Virus record (IMG/VR): IMGVR_UViG_3300003885_000851
Location: 1-32,978 of that record
From: a virus
Direction: 5' to 3' (one strand)
Length of the DNA: 32,978 nt
Shown piece by piece: positions 24,769 to 32,751 of this stretch (position 1 is the first letter of the stretch; each line of letters starts with the position of its first letter). The translations under genes were made by a program, and so were the position numbers. The notes beneath the pieces were generated by a model, which worked only from the letters and a program-made list of their open reading frames with translations, was not told the origin of the DNA and made no database searches.

Positions 24769-25553
24769 TGGGAAGGACGGTAGAGGAATATCAAAAATTA
24801 TTTATTAACTTATTGCCTCCTGGTAAGATTTGGAACACGCTCATAACTTCCGTGCTGGGGAAATTATTAAAGGGGATGGGTGATGAGTTTGTTAGGATAG
24901 AGGGGCGAAGTGAAGATTTAATTAACATTGAAAGAGATGTTCAAACAACGGATGAACTTTTAGAAGACCATGAAAATGATTGGGGGTTGCCGGAAGAAAA
25001 TGAAGAATTAGAACCCACAATAGCACTAAGAAGAAATAAATTATATGCTAAATTCATAACAGTTGGCAGATCAAATGCACAATATTTTATTGACATTGCA
25101 AAAGAGTACGGTTATACTGTTACAATAGAAGAGTTTACACCGTTTTGGGTTGGGACGGGAACGGTAAATCAACCAATCGGGGCGCAAACTAATATTTTTT
25201 ATTGGCGTGTTATGATTGAAATTCTTGACGGTGTTTCAATGAACATAGACGTGTTGAAAAATGCTATATTTCGCTTGAAACAATCCCAGACTCAAGTATT
25301 ATTTGGTTTTTCCGGCATTGCTTATGACAGGGGTTTTGACACAGGCTTTGATTCACTTCCATTTTGGGATGATTCCGGGCCGAACAAAAATGGGTATAAT
25401 GTTGGATATTCTTCTGGGTATGAAAGTACATATAATTATGATGGAGTTTTCTTGACAGGTGCTTATCATCCTGGGTTTAGTTTGGGTTATGAGCGGCATT
25501 CAGGAGGAGGGTTTACAAGAGCGTATACAAATGGATATAGTAGAATGGAATAA
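24768..25553 (+). CDS. Baseplate protein, Mu gp48/DUF2313-like, with Gly-Tyr repeats
   Basis: A 261-aa protein starting at ATG 24768 (TGATG overlap). EEYQKLFINLLPPGKIWN is the DUF2313 start, with ERDVQTTDELLEDHENDWGLPE and RRNKLYAKFITVGRSNAQYF following. The last 80 residues differ from the family: DRGFDTGFDSLPFWDD, then GYNVGYSSGYES, GAYHPGFSLGYERH and RAYTNGYSRM. This gives at least five Gly-aromatic turns with about 10-15 residues spacing, probably a small beta structure for fibre attachment. It ends the baseplate operon before an extended -10 promoter. Confidence 0.85.
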   Translation: MGRTVEEYQKLFINLLPPGKIWNTLITSVLGKLLKGMGDEFVRIEGRSEDLINIERDVQTTDELLEDHENDWGLPEENEELEPTIALRRNKLYAKFITVGRSNAQYFIDIAKEYGYTVTIEEFTPFWVGTGTVNQPIGAQTNIFYWRVMIEILDGVSMNIDVLKNAIFRLKQSQTQVLFGFSGIAYDRGFDTGFDSLPFWDDSGPNKNGYNVGYSSGYESTYNYDGVFLTGAYHPGFSLGYERHSGGGFTRAYTNGYSRME

Positions 25554-25557
25554 ATTT

Positions 25558-25566
25558 TGATATAAT
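25558..25566 (+). promoter_or_regulatory. Extended -10 promoter before the fibre genes
   Basis: TG at 25558-25559 followed by A and a perfect TATAAT at 25561-25566. There is no clear -35 box 17 nt upstream, as expected for extended -10 promoters. It lies in the 42-nt gap between gp48 and the first fibre gene, whose ribosome binding site AAGGAG follows. It may give the fibre genes extra transcription. Confidence 0.4.
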
Positions 25567-25595
25567 ATTTTATTAGAAAATTTAAGGAGAATAAT

Positions 25596-26183
25596 ATGGC
25601 GGACACAATTAGGACAAGAGCAGCAATTTTGGCACTTTTGGCGGATAATACAACGGCTCAGATAAGCCCTCAAGATCACAGGGATGCGGTCGTTTCAATT
25701 ATGCCGAACGATCTCATATCAGAGGAAGATTTCTTTTGGGTCAAGCCTACGGTACAGAACTTAACAACAGATAAAACAGCCAAGGGCTGGAAGTTAAGGA
25801 GTCAATATCTTGGCTCGGCTTGTAGCTGGATGAATGTAATGTTTAGAGAGGCATCAACCGGATATTGGATGAAAGCGGACGTGAATGATTCAGCCTTGAA
25901 TGGTTTTCTAGGCGTTGCAATGGACAGTTACGCTTCTGATTATTCGACCGGTGTGATTTTGGTTGAAGGCATGATTTATGACTCGACATTTTCAACCGTT
26001 TTTTCTGAATTGTTGGGACGACCAATTTACCTGGACAGCGGAATTCCCGGAAGTATTAGTGCAGGCATAACAGGGAATAGTGTAAAGGTGATCGGTGTTG
26101 TTATGGCATCGGACGATTTCGGGGGAAGCGCGATTGGTAAATGGTATTTCAAGCCTGAAAGTTGGGGAGTGACGGGAGCTTAA
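25596..26183 (+). CDS. Tail fibre-associated protein
   Basis: A 195-aa protein with a strong AAGGAG ribosome binding site. The start IRTRAAILALLADNTTAQISPQDHRDAVVSI is a common N-terminal helix-turn in phage fibre genes. The body is beta-rich with LNGFLGVAMDSYASDYSTGVILVEGMI and NSVKVIGVVMASDDF, resembling small head or tail beta-roll domains. No enzyme motif. Probably a fibre base or attachment protein. Confidence 0.7.
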   Translation: MADTIRTRAAILALLADNTTAQISPQDHRDAVVSIMPNDLISEEDFFWVKPTVQNLTTDKTAKGWKLRSQYLGSACSWMNVMFREASTGYWMKADVNDSALNGFLGVAMDSYASDYSTGVILVEGMIYDSTFSTVFSELLGRPIYLDSGIPGSISAGITGNSVKVIGVVMASDDFGGSAIGKWYFKPESWGVTGA

Positions 26184-26184
26184 A

Positions 26185-27150
26185 ATGCACAGAATAGAGG
26201 GACTGAATAATATAGAGGACATAAACGGTAATAAGATATTTACCGATGGTCCTCCGGCAACTACACTACCGGCTGTTTTTATGAACGCTTTGCAGGAAGA
26301 GATTGCAAACGTAATAGAAACGGCCGGTTTAGCCTTGAAGTCTGCTGGGAGTGATACAAAAACACAGCTTCGAGATGCCCTGGCATTAGATTTCATAACA
26401 GCCGGTGAAGATCCTTTGTATGTAGATAAGGTTAATGACAGGGTTGGAATAATGGACTCCACTCCGAGCTATGAACTAGACGTAAATGGCGATGTAAGAA
26501 TAACCGGTTCATTGATAACACAAGTTAGTTGGATACGTGCGGCTCAGATCGGAAATGACTTGAACATAGCCGGAGTAAGCGACCTCGCGTTAGCAGCGTT
26601 AAACGGAACCGATGTGGCATTTATTGATTCGGGCAATAATGATCTCCGTGTTTATAGGTTTGACGGCACGAACTGGGCCCAGATCGGAAATGACTTGAAC
26701 ATAGCCGGAGTAGGCTTTCCCGCGTTAGCAGCGTTAAACGGAACCGATGTGGCATTTATTGACAGCACAAATATTGATCTCCGTGTTTATAGGTTTGACG
26801 GCACGAACTGCACCCGCGTTAGCAGCGTTAAACGGAACCGATGTGGCATTTATTGACAGCGCAAATATTGATCTCCGTGTTTATAGGTTTGACGGCACGA
26901 ACTGGGCTCAGGTCGGAAATGATCTAAACATAGCCGGAGTAGGCGTATCCGCGTTAGCAGCGTTAAACGGAACCGATGTGGCATTTATTGACAGCACAAA
27001 TATTGATCTCCGTGTTTATAGGTTTGACGGCACGAACTGAACGGAACCGATGTGGCATTTATTGATTCGGGCAATGATGATCTCCGTGTATATAGGTTTG
27101 CATACAGTATCTCCGGCCTGGCTCATAGTCCCATCAACCCGGATTTTTAA
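26185..27150 (+). pseudogene. Repeat-built tail fibre, frame broken twice
   Basis: The gene starts at ATG 26185 with a fibre N-terminus (DGPPATTLPAVFMNALQEEIANVIETAGLALKSAG), then VNDRVGIMDSTPSYELDVNGDVRI, a peptidase-type chaperone-less fibre body. From 26545 it consists of 45-residue repeats with IDSTNIDLRVYRFDGTNWAQ and GNDLNIAGV, resembling beta-propeller blades. The frame is lost at 26811 and stops at 26856 (223 aa). Repeats 3 and 4 read in another frame to TGA 27038, and repeat 5 returns to the first frame and ends at TAA 27148, just before the next gene's ribosome binding site. The whole span was probably one gene; what is made now is a 223-aa truncated protein. An assembly error in the repeats is possible. 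Confidence 0.7.
26545..27100 (+). repeat. Five near-identical 135-bp repeats with 41-bp and 61-bp deletions
   Basis: Repeat starts: 26545, 26680, 26811 (first part missing), 26909 and 27040 (first part missing). Full units are 135 bp. Aligning CCCGCG between repeats 2 and 3 gives 94 bp instead of 135, a loss of 41; aligning AACGGAACC between repeats 4 and 5 gives 74, a loss of 61. Together 102 bp, or 34 codons, so the first frame is restored. Differences between copies are few (CAAATATTG versus GCAATAATG, GGCTTTC versus GGCGTAT), so duplication is recent or copies are kept alike by recombination. Confidence 0.9.
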
Positions 27151-27166
27151 CATAAAGGAGCATAGA

Positions 27167-27367
27167 ATGAAATTCACAAAAGAAGAGATAGAGTTTTTGA
27201 AGAGTTTAGTTGGCTCGTTACAATTCAAAATGGAGCAAGTAGACAGCCACTTAATGGCAATAAGTATTTTGAAAAAATTAACCTTGCCGGAAGATAATGT
27301 AAAAGATTTTCCAAGGCAAATGGTAGGGTCAGTTAAAAAATCAGTTGAACAACCGGTTGAAAAATGA
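27167..27367 (+). CDS. Small helical protein after the fibre gene
   Basis: A 66-aa protein with ATG 27167 behind AAAGGAG at 27154-27160. KFTKEEIEFLKSLVGSLQFKMEQVDSHLM suggests a coiled coil, followed by a basic Pro/Val/Lys tail. No family recognised. Short coiled-coil genes here are often fibre chaperones or holin partners. Ends 4 nt before the next likely start. Confidence 0.65.
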   Translation: MKFTKEEIEFLKSLVGSLQFKMEQVDSHLMAISILKKLTLPEDNVKDFPRQMVGSVKKSVEQPVEK

Positions 27368-27371
27368 GACG

Positions 27372-27683
27372 ATGGATTTTAAAGATTTCCTTAAAGCGAT
27401 TGCACATATTTACCCAGCTTTTCTTATCCTTGGTAGTATTATTGTCAGCCTGGGCGCTTATATATGGAAAAACAAGCTTAGAGAAATCGACGGGAAACTT
27501 AAGGGACTTGAAAGCTCTATCAACTATGAATCAAAGTTCAGGAACCAAATTGATTTCAAGATAGAAACCAGCATTGGAATTTTATTTGCAAAGAACGCGG
27601 ACAATGAAAAAGACATTTCCAAGCTGGCAGAGAAAATAAGAGGCGTTATAAAAGTGTGTGAAGTAAAACACAAAAACGGTTAA
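27372..27683 (+). CDS. Single-span membrane protein, holin-like or spanin-like candidate
   Basis: A 103-aa protein with one hydrophobic span near residues 11-30 (IYPAFLILGSIIVSLGAYIW), then a Lys/Glu-rich coiled-coil region (REIDGKLKGLESSIN, DISKLAEKIRG). A short N-terminus, one span and a cytoplasmic or periplasmic coil are seen in phage holin-like and inner-membrane spanin proteins. I prefer ATG 27372; TTG 27345 would add nine residues overlapping the previous gene. Function is inferred from layout only. Confidence 0.6.
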   Translation: MDFKDFLKAIAHIYPAFLILGSIIVSLGAYIWKNKLREIDGKLKGLESSINYESKFRNQIDFKIETSIGILFAKNADNEKDISKLAEKIRGVIKVCEVKHKNG

Positions 27684-27688
27684 TAAAT

Positions 27689-28126
27689 ATGGCAGAATTT
27701 TTAATTTACGACAAGGCACACTGGATGGATGCATTAACAGATCAAGAAGTTGCTGATCGGGAAATTGCGTCACCTGGTTTTATGAATAAATATAATTCTC
27801 GTTATCAAAGAGGGGATATTGTCGAATCGAGACCGGATGGGTATTGGACAGGGGTTTTTAGAAAGGGGTTTAACAAAAATGCTTTTGCATTGTTAATAAT
27901 TCCTGATAAAGATTTATCGATAAGTAAGGAAGAATTGATGACACCTCTTGAAGAGGTAACTAACCCGAACACAGAAAATGAAATTCGAGTAATGAAAAAG
28001 CGTAGAAAGTATGATATAAATATAGATTCTCTCACCATAAATGCAGATAAGAAAATAGAATATGTGTCTGTGGGAGATGTTATTTTTAGTGAAAAAGTAA
28101 TTACAGCAGGTAAATATATAAATTAA
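27689..28126 (+). CDS. Unknown 145-aa tail-region protein
   Basis: AEFLIYDKAHWMDALTDQEV opens the protein, followed by RYQRGDIVESRPDGYWTGVFRKG, then NKNAFALLIIPDKDLSI and a C-terminal beta stretch. The RGDIVEVRPDGYWT pattern is common in small phage proteins of unknown role near tail fibres. No membrane span or catalytic motif. Abuts the beta-helix spike gene directly (TAA-ATG). Confidence 0.7.
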   Translation: MAEFLIYDKAHWMDALTDQEVADREIASPGFMNKYNSRYQRGDIVESRPDGYWTGVFRKGFNKNAFALLIIPDKDLSISKEELMTPLEEVTNPNTENEIRVMKKRRKYDINIDSLTINADKKIEYVSVGDVIFSEKVITAGKYIN

Positions 28127-29182
28127 ATGCTACAAACAAGATATGTTGACACGGATGTGATTGGAGGTCTCGGCGATGGAACAAGTTGGGCTAATGCCTA
28201 CAGTTCACTAAATTCCTGGGAGGCGGCCGAGCAAGTTGACTTAGTCGCAGCCGGTGATGAACATATCGTATATTGTAAAGCCGCTTCTGGCTCGGCGGAC
28301 ACAGCGCAAGTAATTATTCTCGGATGGACGACCGGCGCAAGTAATAGAATAACATGTGAAGTACAGCAAGCAGACAGGCATGACGGGAAATATAATACAT
28401 CTAAATACAGGTTAGAAATGTCGGGCGGGAATCCGATCTTGAGCTTGGAGGAAGACTATACAAATATAGTAGGATTCCAGATAAAAAATTCAAGGACAGG
28501 GCATTGGCAAAGAACTGTAAATATAATTGCAACATATACAACAAACGATACTCAAAATAAAATTGCAGAGTCGATAATTTGGACAACCGGCAATTACACC
28601 GATTACGCACTTGCGGTTGCGGATGCAAGGGTGATAGTTGTAATAGTAAATAATTTAATTATAAACGACTCGACATATAATAATGGGACAGTCCTTTGCT
28701 TATATGGACATGGAGACCAAACGTATGGTAAATGTTGTTATTACAATAATACTTGCATCGGTGGTATATATGCAATTGACGGTGGTGGAGCAAATCAAGT
28801 ATTCAAAAATAATATAGGGAGTAATGCGGTAACATCAAATTTTAACGGGACTTTTGATGCTGCAAGTGACTACAACTCCTCCGATGATGCGACCTCTTCC
28901 GGGGGTGCAAATGATAAGGTTAGTCAAACATTTACTTTTGTTGATTCGGCGAACGATGATTTTCATCTTGCATCCGGGGACACTGGAGCGAAAGACTCAG
29001 GGACAGATTTAAGCGCTGATGCGGATTATGCTTTTTCGGTAGACATTGATGGAGATACAAGATCAGGCACGTGGGACATTGGGGCTGATGAATTTATTTC
29101 AGTTGGCGCAGGTAGAATTTCAAGATATAATAATTTGAATGGACTTGGGGGACAGGGTCAACAAATGTTTAACCCTCTTTAA
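28127..29182 (+). CDS. Beta-helix tail spike, possible glycan depolymerase
   Basis: A 351-aa protein with YVDTDVIGGLGDGTSWANAY at the start, the opening of many right-handed parallel beta-helix proteins, then rungs such as VVIVNNLIINDSTYNNGTVL and NNTCIGGIYAIDGGG with VFKNNIGSN. A Gly/Ser/Asp-rich end (DIDGDTRSGTWDIGADEF) resembles the C-terminal box of such proteins. Catalytic acids cannot be assigned. It may bind or cut host surface polysaccharide. The start directly follows the previous stop. Confidence 0.75.
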   Translation: MLQTRYVDTDVIGGLGDGTSWANAYSSLNSWEAAEQVDLVAAGDEHIVYCKAASGSADTAQVIILGWTTGASNRITCEVQQADRHDGKYNTSKYRLEMSGGNPILSLEEDYTNIVGFQIKNSRTGHWQRTVNIIATYTTNDTQNKIAESIIWTTGNYTDYALAVADARVIVVIVNNLIINDSTYNNGTVLCLYGHGDQTYGKCCYYNNTCIGGIYAIDGGGANQVFKNNIGSNAVTSNFNGTFDAASDYNSSDDATSSGGANDKVSQTFTFVDSANDDFHLASGDTGAKDSGTDLSADADYAFSVDIDGDTRSGTWDIGADEFISVGAGRISRYNNLNGLGGQGQQMFNPL

Positions 29183-29184
29183 TC

Positions 29185-31077
29185 ATGAAACTAAATATAA
29201 AAAAAGGCACAACATCAAAACTTATAGAAGTATTTATTTCGGACAGTTCGTCAACAACCGGGGCAGGCTTAACAGGGATACTTTTCAACTCGGCAGGGCT
29301 AACAGCATATTATTTTAGGAACGGCGTTGCAAGCTCAACGGCAATAACGCTTGTGACAATGACACTCGGAACCTGGGCAAGTAGCGGGTTCATAGAGATG
29401 GATTCAGCGAACATGCCCGGCTGGTATCAAATAGGTTTGCCGGATGCGGTGATTGCAACCGGAGTTGATTCAGTAGGCATACATTTTAAGGGAGCTACGA
29501 ACATGGCCCCATTGCCGATAGAAATACAACTTATTGATAACACAAATAAAGATATTTATGATAGGATCGGTGCGCCGGCAGCGGCAAGCATAGCAGCGGA
29601 TTTGGTTGTGATTGATAATTTTGTTGATGAACTGGAATCGAGATTAACAGCTTTGCGTGCCGGATATCTTGATAATCTTTCCGCAGGTGCGGTCGCACAA
29701 TCGGCAACGGCACTATCGACAGCGGATTGGACAGGAGCCCGGGCGGGATATCTTGATGAATTAGCGGCGGCAAATATTCCGGCAGACATAGATGATATAA
29801 AGGGAGCGACTTTTGACACTGCGACAGACTCCCTTGAAGCAATTCGAGACAGGGGCGATGCAGCTTGGACAACCGGTGCCGGTGGATCTGATAGATTGCT
29901 CATGGTCGATACTACAATCGCAACCCTTGCAAGCCAAACAAGTTTCACAATCAATGCAGGAAGCGCGGACGATAATGCGTATAATAATTGTACGATTGTA
30001 ATAGAAGACACAGCGACAGCAACACAAAAAGCTGTGGGTCTTGTATCAAATTATGTTGGTGCGACAAAAACAGTCACATTAAAATACGATCCTGCCATTT
30101 TCACAATTGCCGTGACCGACAAGGTTTATATTTTAGCAGAAAATGCTTTGAAGTCTACGGATGCAAATAGGCAGCTTGATGTTACCGCAACCGGTGCGGC
30201 TGGATTTGACTGGTCTAATATAGAAAATCCTGCCACGGCGGTTGACCTGTCCGGAACCGATATACAGCTTTGCGATACAGTCACAACCTTGACAGGACAT
30301 ACAAATCAAACCGGGGACACATTCGCGCAGCTACCAACAAATTTCTCATCTTTATCAATTTCCGCTGGTGGGTTAATTGACATTTTACAAAGCGCAGCCG
30401 ATAAAGTTTGGAGTACGGCAATAAGACTTCTGACGGCAGGAACAAATATTGTTTTGGCGAAGGGTGTTGGGCTAACCGGATTAAACGATCTCTCCGCAGC
30501 ACAGGTGAACACAGAAGTTGATAACGCTCTTAATACGGCCATTCCCGGTGTGCCTACCGTTGACAGCATGAATGAACGTATTGCAGCGATTGACGACAAG
30601 TTGCCAACGGGTACAATTTCGGATTTTGATGAAGCAACAGACACAGTTGCAAATGTGACAACTTGCGCGACAAATACGGACATGAGGGGAACGGACGGAG
30701 CAAATACAACTACACCCCCAACCGTTGTTGCGATTAGAACAGAAATTGACAGCAACTCGACACAGCTATCAGCGATCAAGGCAAAGACAGATAATCAGCC
30801 TGAGGGCTTGCAAAAAAATATTGCGTTCAGTAATTTTTATTTCACTATGATTGATTCGACTGATAATATTTCCCCAAAAACCGGCTTGACAATAACAGCG
30901 CAAAGATCCCTAGATGGCGGTGCTTATGCAGCAATGGCAAGTTCGGCAACTGAAATAGGGAACGGAACGTATGTTATTAACCTGGCAGCGGCAGACACAA
31001 ACGGGGATTCAGTACGTTATAGATTTTCGGCCATAGGAGCCTTGGCAACCGAGGTCACTTTTAAGACGGTGACATGA
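29185..31077 (+). CDS. Large tail/receptor-binding protein with Ig-like N-domain
   Basis: A 630-aa protein. Residues 1-115 (LNIKKGTTSKLIEVFISDSS, GLTAYYFRNG, MPGWYQIGLPDAVIATG, PLPIEIQLI) form a beta-domain widespread in phage tail proteins. Next comes an Ala/Asp-rich region with two related segments (RAGYLDNLSAG and RAGYLDELAAAN), then a beta stretch (TQKAVGLVSNYVGATKTVTLKY), another Ala/Thr-rich section, and a C-terminal beta-domain (GLTITAQRSLDGGAYAAMASSA). Probably a multi-domain fibre. High GC and Ala/Thr content differ from the AT-rich left part of the window. Confidence 0.8.
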   Translation: MKLNIKKGTTSKLIEVFISDSSSTTGAGLTGILFNSAGLTAYYFRNGVASSTAITLVTMTLGTWASSGFIEMDSANMPGWYQIGLPDAVIATGVDSVGIHFKGATNMAPLPIEIQLIDNTNKDIYDRIGAPAAASIAADLVVIDNFVDELESRLTALRAGYLDNLSAGAVAQSATALSTADWTGARAGYLDELAAANIPADIDDIKGATFDTATDSLEAIRDRGDAAWTTGAGGSDRLLMVDTTIATLASQTSFTINAGSADDNAYNNCTIVIEDTATATQKAVGLVSNYVGATKTVTLKYDPAIFTIAVTDKVYILAENALKSTDANRQLDVTATGAAGFDWSNIENPATAVDLSGTDIQLCDTVTTLTGHTNQTGDTFAQLPTNFSSLSISAGGLIDILQSAADKVWSTAIRLLTAGTNIVLAKGVGLTGLNDLSAAQVNTEVDNALNTAIPGVPTVDSMNERIAAIDDKLPTGTISDFDEATDTVANVTTCATNTDMRGTDGANTTTPPTVVAIRTEIDSNSTQLSAIKAKTDNQPEGLQKNIAFSNFYFTMIDSTDNISPKTGLTITAQRSLDGGAYAAMASSATEIGNGTYVINLAAADTNGDSVRYRFSAIGALATEVTFKTVT

Positions 31078-31328
31078 TATATTACAGCGGGCATAAGGCT
31101 GATTATGCAAAACGCTCACATTTTTTTAATACTAATTTGTTTGGAGTTTCTTATGTAGCTTATACGGCACCTAAAGAAATATTTACAGCTGGAGAAATTT
31201 TGATAGGAATAAAAATTGACACCATTGACACAGTTACAATTTCACAGTCTACAGTAGGATTGGTGACAGCTACAAATGATAGTGTAATAAATATATCAAG
31301 AAGTGCGGAAGCAATCACAATCAAATAG
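31074..31328 (+). CDS. Small unknown protein, beta-rich
   Basis: An 84-aa protein overlapping the previous stop (ATGA). FNTNLFGVSYVAYTAPKEIFTAGEILIGIKIDTIDTVTI looks like strands of a small beta-sandwich. No family recognised. Position suggests a fibre-tip or attachment accessory. Confidence 0.65.
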   Translation: MIYYSGHKADYAKRSHFFNTNLFGVSYVAYTAPKEIFTAGEILIGIKIDTIDTVTISQSTVGLVTATNDSVINISRSAEAITIK

Positions 31329-31336
31329 GAGGGAAT

Positions 31337-31945
31337 ATGAAATCAGTATTTGACATGATAGATAAGGTTAAAAATAGTATTAAAAGATCTAATCCATTAA
31401 CCCCAAAGGTTAATGCTATGATAAAATATGTCGGCAGTAAAAAACGTTTCATAAAATTCAAATCAGGCGGCAGGGCGAATGATATTTCAGGTGATATATA
31501 TATCGTCCAGGGGAACTTCAAAAGAGACAAAAAGCAATGGGTTGAGATGAAAGATTTTTCTGACAAACAGCACTATAAAGGAAAGGATAACAGACAGAAA
31601 GTTGATTTGAATAATTCCCATTCTGAAAAATATTTATGGTTCGGCCCGAATGCCAGGTTTAGAGTCAATTCAATAACAGCCCCCGCGCCATGGCACGGAA
31701 GCAGAATAAACATTTCTATCCTTGACAAACAAGGCGATGAAGTTTGTAAAGTACTCTTTGTCCATTGTTGTGATATAAATTCTATCATGTTTGAAGAGGA
31801 CAGAATATTCAAACCGGGGACATATATAGGTAGGACAAATAGGAAGATAGGCGTTTCAACCGGACCGCATCTACATATTACGATCTTGACTTTAGGATTG
31901 AAGAGGAATGATTTGTACAAGATAATGAAAGGAGAAGAATCATGA
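31337..31945 (+). CDS. M23-like peptidase domain, catalytic set incomplete
   Basis: A 202-aa protein with a strong AGGAGGG ribosome binding site. The C-terminal half resembles M23 (lysostaphin-type) cell-wall endopeptidases: PWHGSRINISI, KVLFVHCCDIN, FKPGTYIGRTNRKIG and STGPHLHITI with HLH at 178-180. The first zinc ligand pair, normally HxxxD, is not present in standard form: after His120 there is no Asp at +4 and Asn125 follows at +5. It may be a divergent or inactive relative. No signal peptide. The N-terminal half is basic and unassigned. It could be the endolysin or a virion-associated hydrolase; no other lysin was seen. Confidence 0.65.
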   Translation: MKSVFDMIDKVKNSIKRSNPLTPKVNAMIKYVGSKKRFIKFKSGGRANDISGDIYIVQGNFKRDKKQWVEMKDFSDKQHYKGKDNRQKVDLNNSHSEKYLWFGPNARFRVNSITAPAPWHGSRINISILDKQGDEVCKVLFVHCCDINSIMFEEDRIFKPGTYIGRTNRKIGVSTGPHLHITILTLGLKRNDLYKIMKGEES

Positions 31946-31985
31946 TTCAGAAAGGGCGGGTATTAGACAGGATGGAATGGTTTAT

Positions 31986-32150
31986 ATGAATAATGCAATA
32001 AATTTTTATACTTTGGACATTCAAGATAATTATCAAAAAACTTACGTTTATGAAGCGCCGGTTTGCAAAATAGTTAATCCCTTAATAACCATAATAGCAT
32101 CCGGGGCAATACACGAAAAAAAAGAATTTAATCCGGGGGAAATGGAATGA
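31986..32150 (+). CDS. Short 54-aa ORF
   Basis: Starts at ATG 31986 and ends TGA 32148. The product (ITIIASGAIHEKKEFNPGEME at the end, with TLDIQDNYQKTYVYEAP earlier) is beta-like and has no membrane span. It lies in the path of tightly packed genes and its ATGGAATGA end overlaps the next ATG, supporting it as real. AGGATGGA lies upstream at 31969 as a possible weak ribosome binding site. Function unknown. Confidence 0.45.
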   Translation: MNNAINFYTLDIQDNYQKTYVYEAPVCKIVNPLITIIASGAIHEKKEFNPGEME

Positions 32151-32323
32151 CAGAGCAAAGAGGACGAATATTAAGAATCTTAAATCACATTATGAACCAT
32201 TTTTGGAAGTATCTTACCTTGATAGTTATTTCAGCGGTTGGCTGGTCCGGGTATAGTTGCGACACAAAATATTTCAAATTCAAGAAAGAGCAGGTTAATA
32301 TTAAAGGTGACAAACATGAATAA
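32147..32323 (+). CDS. Small single-span membrane protein
   Basis: A 58-aa protein: basic amphipathic start (TEQRGRILRILNHIMNHFWK), one hydrophobic span (YLTLIVISAVGWSGYS) and a Lys-rich end. GGGGGA lies upstream at 32135. It overlaps the next gene by 8 nt, the tight pairing usual for spanin or holin pairs; no function proven. Confidence 0.5.
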   Translation: MTEQRGRILRILNHIMNHFWKYLTLIVISAVGWSGYSCDTKYFKFKKEQVNIKGDKHE

Positions 32324-32612
32324 ATTTTTAGTAAAAATATTTCCGTACATAAATATTGTAGTTATGATTATACTGGCAGTGATTTTGATTTTTGTATCAT
32401 GTAATTCCATGCCCAAAAAAATGGATGGCGAATTGCCGGCCTGCTATGATAGTCGATATTGCATCTGGGCTTTTAAGAAAACAAAGGATAAATCGTTTTG
32501 CGTAGACTCGAAACAAAGCTGTGCTAATTATCGCAGACATGAGTACTGCAAGAAAGAAGCGAACCGGGCCGAGAAACAAAATTATTCCGGATGCTGGGAT
32601 AAACTCAAATAG
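32316..32612 (+). CDS. Cys-rich lipoprotein-like secreted protein
   Basis: A 98-aa protein with AAAGGTGA at 32303-32310 and ATG 32316. An N-terminal hydrophobic stretch (INIVVMIILAVILIFVSC) ends in a Cys that fits a lipobox loosely (FVSC; Phe at -3 is unusual). The mature part has seven more Cys (PACYDSRYC, SFCVD, QSCANY, EYCKK, GCWDK), suggesting a disulfide-rich periplasmic or outer-membrane domain. Candidates are an outer-membrane spanin partner or a superinfection-exclusion lipoprotein; neither is shown. The longer frame start at 32238 is a shadow of the upstream gene. Confidence 0.6.
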   Translation: MNKFLVKIFPYINIVVMIILAVILIFVSCNSMPKKMDGELPACYDSRYCIWAFKKTKDKSFCVDSKQSCANYRRHEYCKKEANRAEKQNYSGCWDKLK

Positions 32613-32751
32613 CTTTTATTAGTTTCCTCACATTGCCCTCCCTGACCGGATGGTTTTTTTGCTTAAAATAATCGCCAGGATACACACTCATCTTGCCCCT
32701 AAGACACGCACAGCAATTCAGACATAATATCAGGCAAATATTTACCGTCAT
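32605..32751 (-). CDS. Possible small 48-aa minus-strand ORF
   Basis: On the reverse strand an ATG at 32751 opens 48 codons to TGA at 32605. The product starts with a short hydrophobic Cys-rich stretch (ICLILCLNCCACLRGKMS) followed by YPGDYFKQKNHPVREGNVRK. This looks more protein-like than chance and overlaps the last + gene by 8 nt tail to tail. No clear ribosome binding site. It would be the only minus-strand gene in the window. Confidence 0.2.
   Translation of the reverse strand: MTVNICLILCLNCCACLRGKMSVYPGDYFKQKNHPVREGNVRKLIKAI

Noticed and set aside
26747-27040. A separate gene starting at ATG 26747
   Set aside because: Its first codons are out-of-frame reading of repeat 2. Only the part after 26811 reads true repeat sequence, so it is a fragment of the broken fibre gene.
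26545-27100. Diversity-generating retroelement target
   Set aside because: No reverse transcriptase or template repeat is seen, and the copies differ by indels and few substitutions rather than at A positions only.
29531-30779. Long minus-strand frames opposite the 630-aa tail protein
   Set aside because: They mirror a GC-richer, repetitive coding strand, have no ribosome binding sites or recognisable domains, and would lie wholly inside a convincing + gene.
31942-31989. 15-codon ORF starting at ATG 31942
   Set aside because: It is too short to support, although its first residues (IQKGRVLDR) slightly resemble those of the membrane gene at 32147 (EQRGRILRI).
32641-32662. Intrinsic terminator at the T7 run
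   Set aside because: Only a 3-bp ACC/GGT stem precedes the T run, too weak to support the call.
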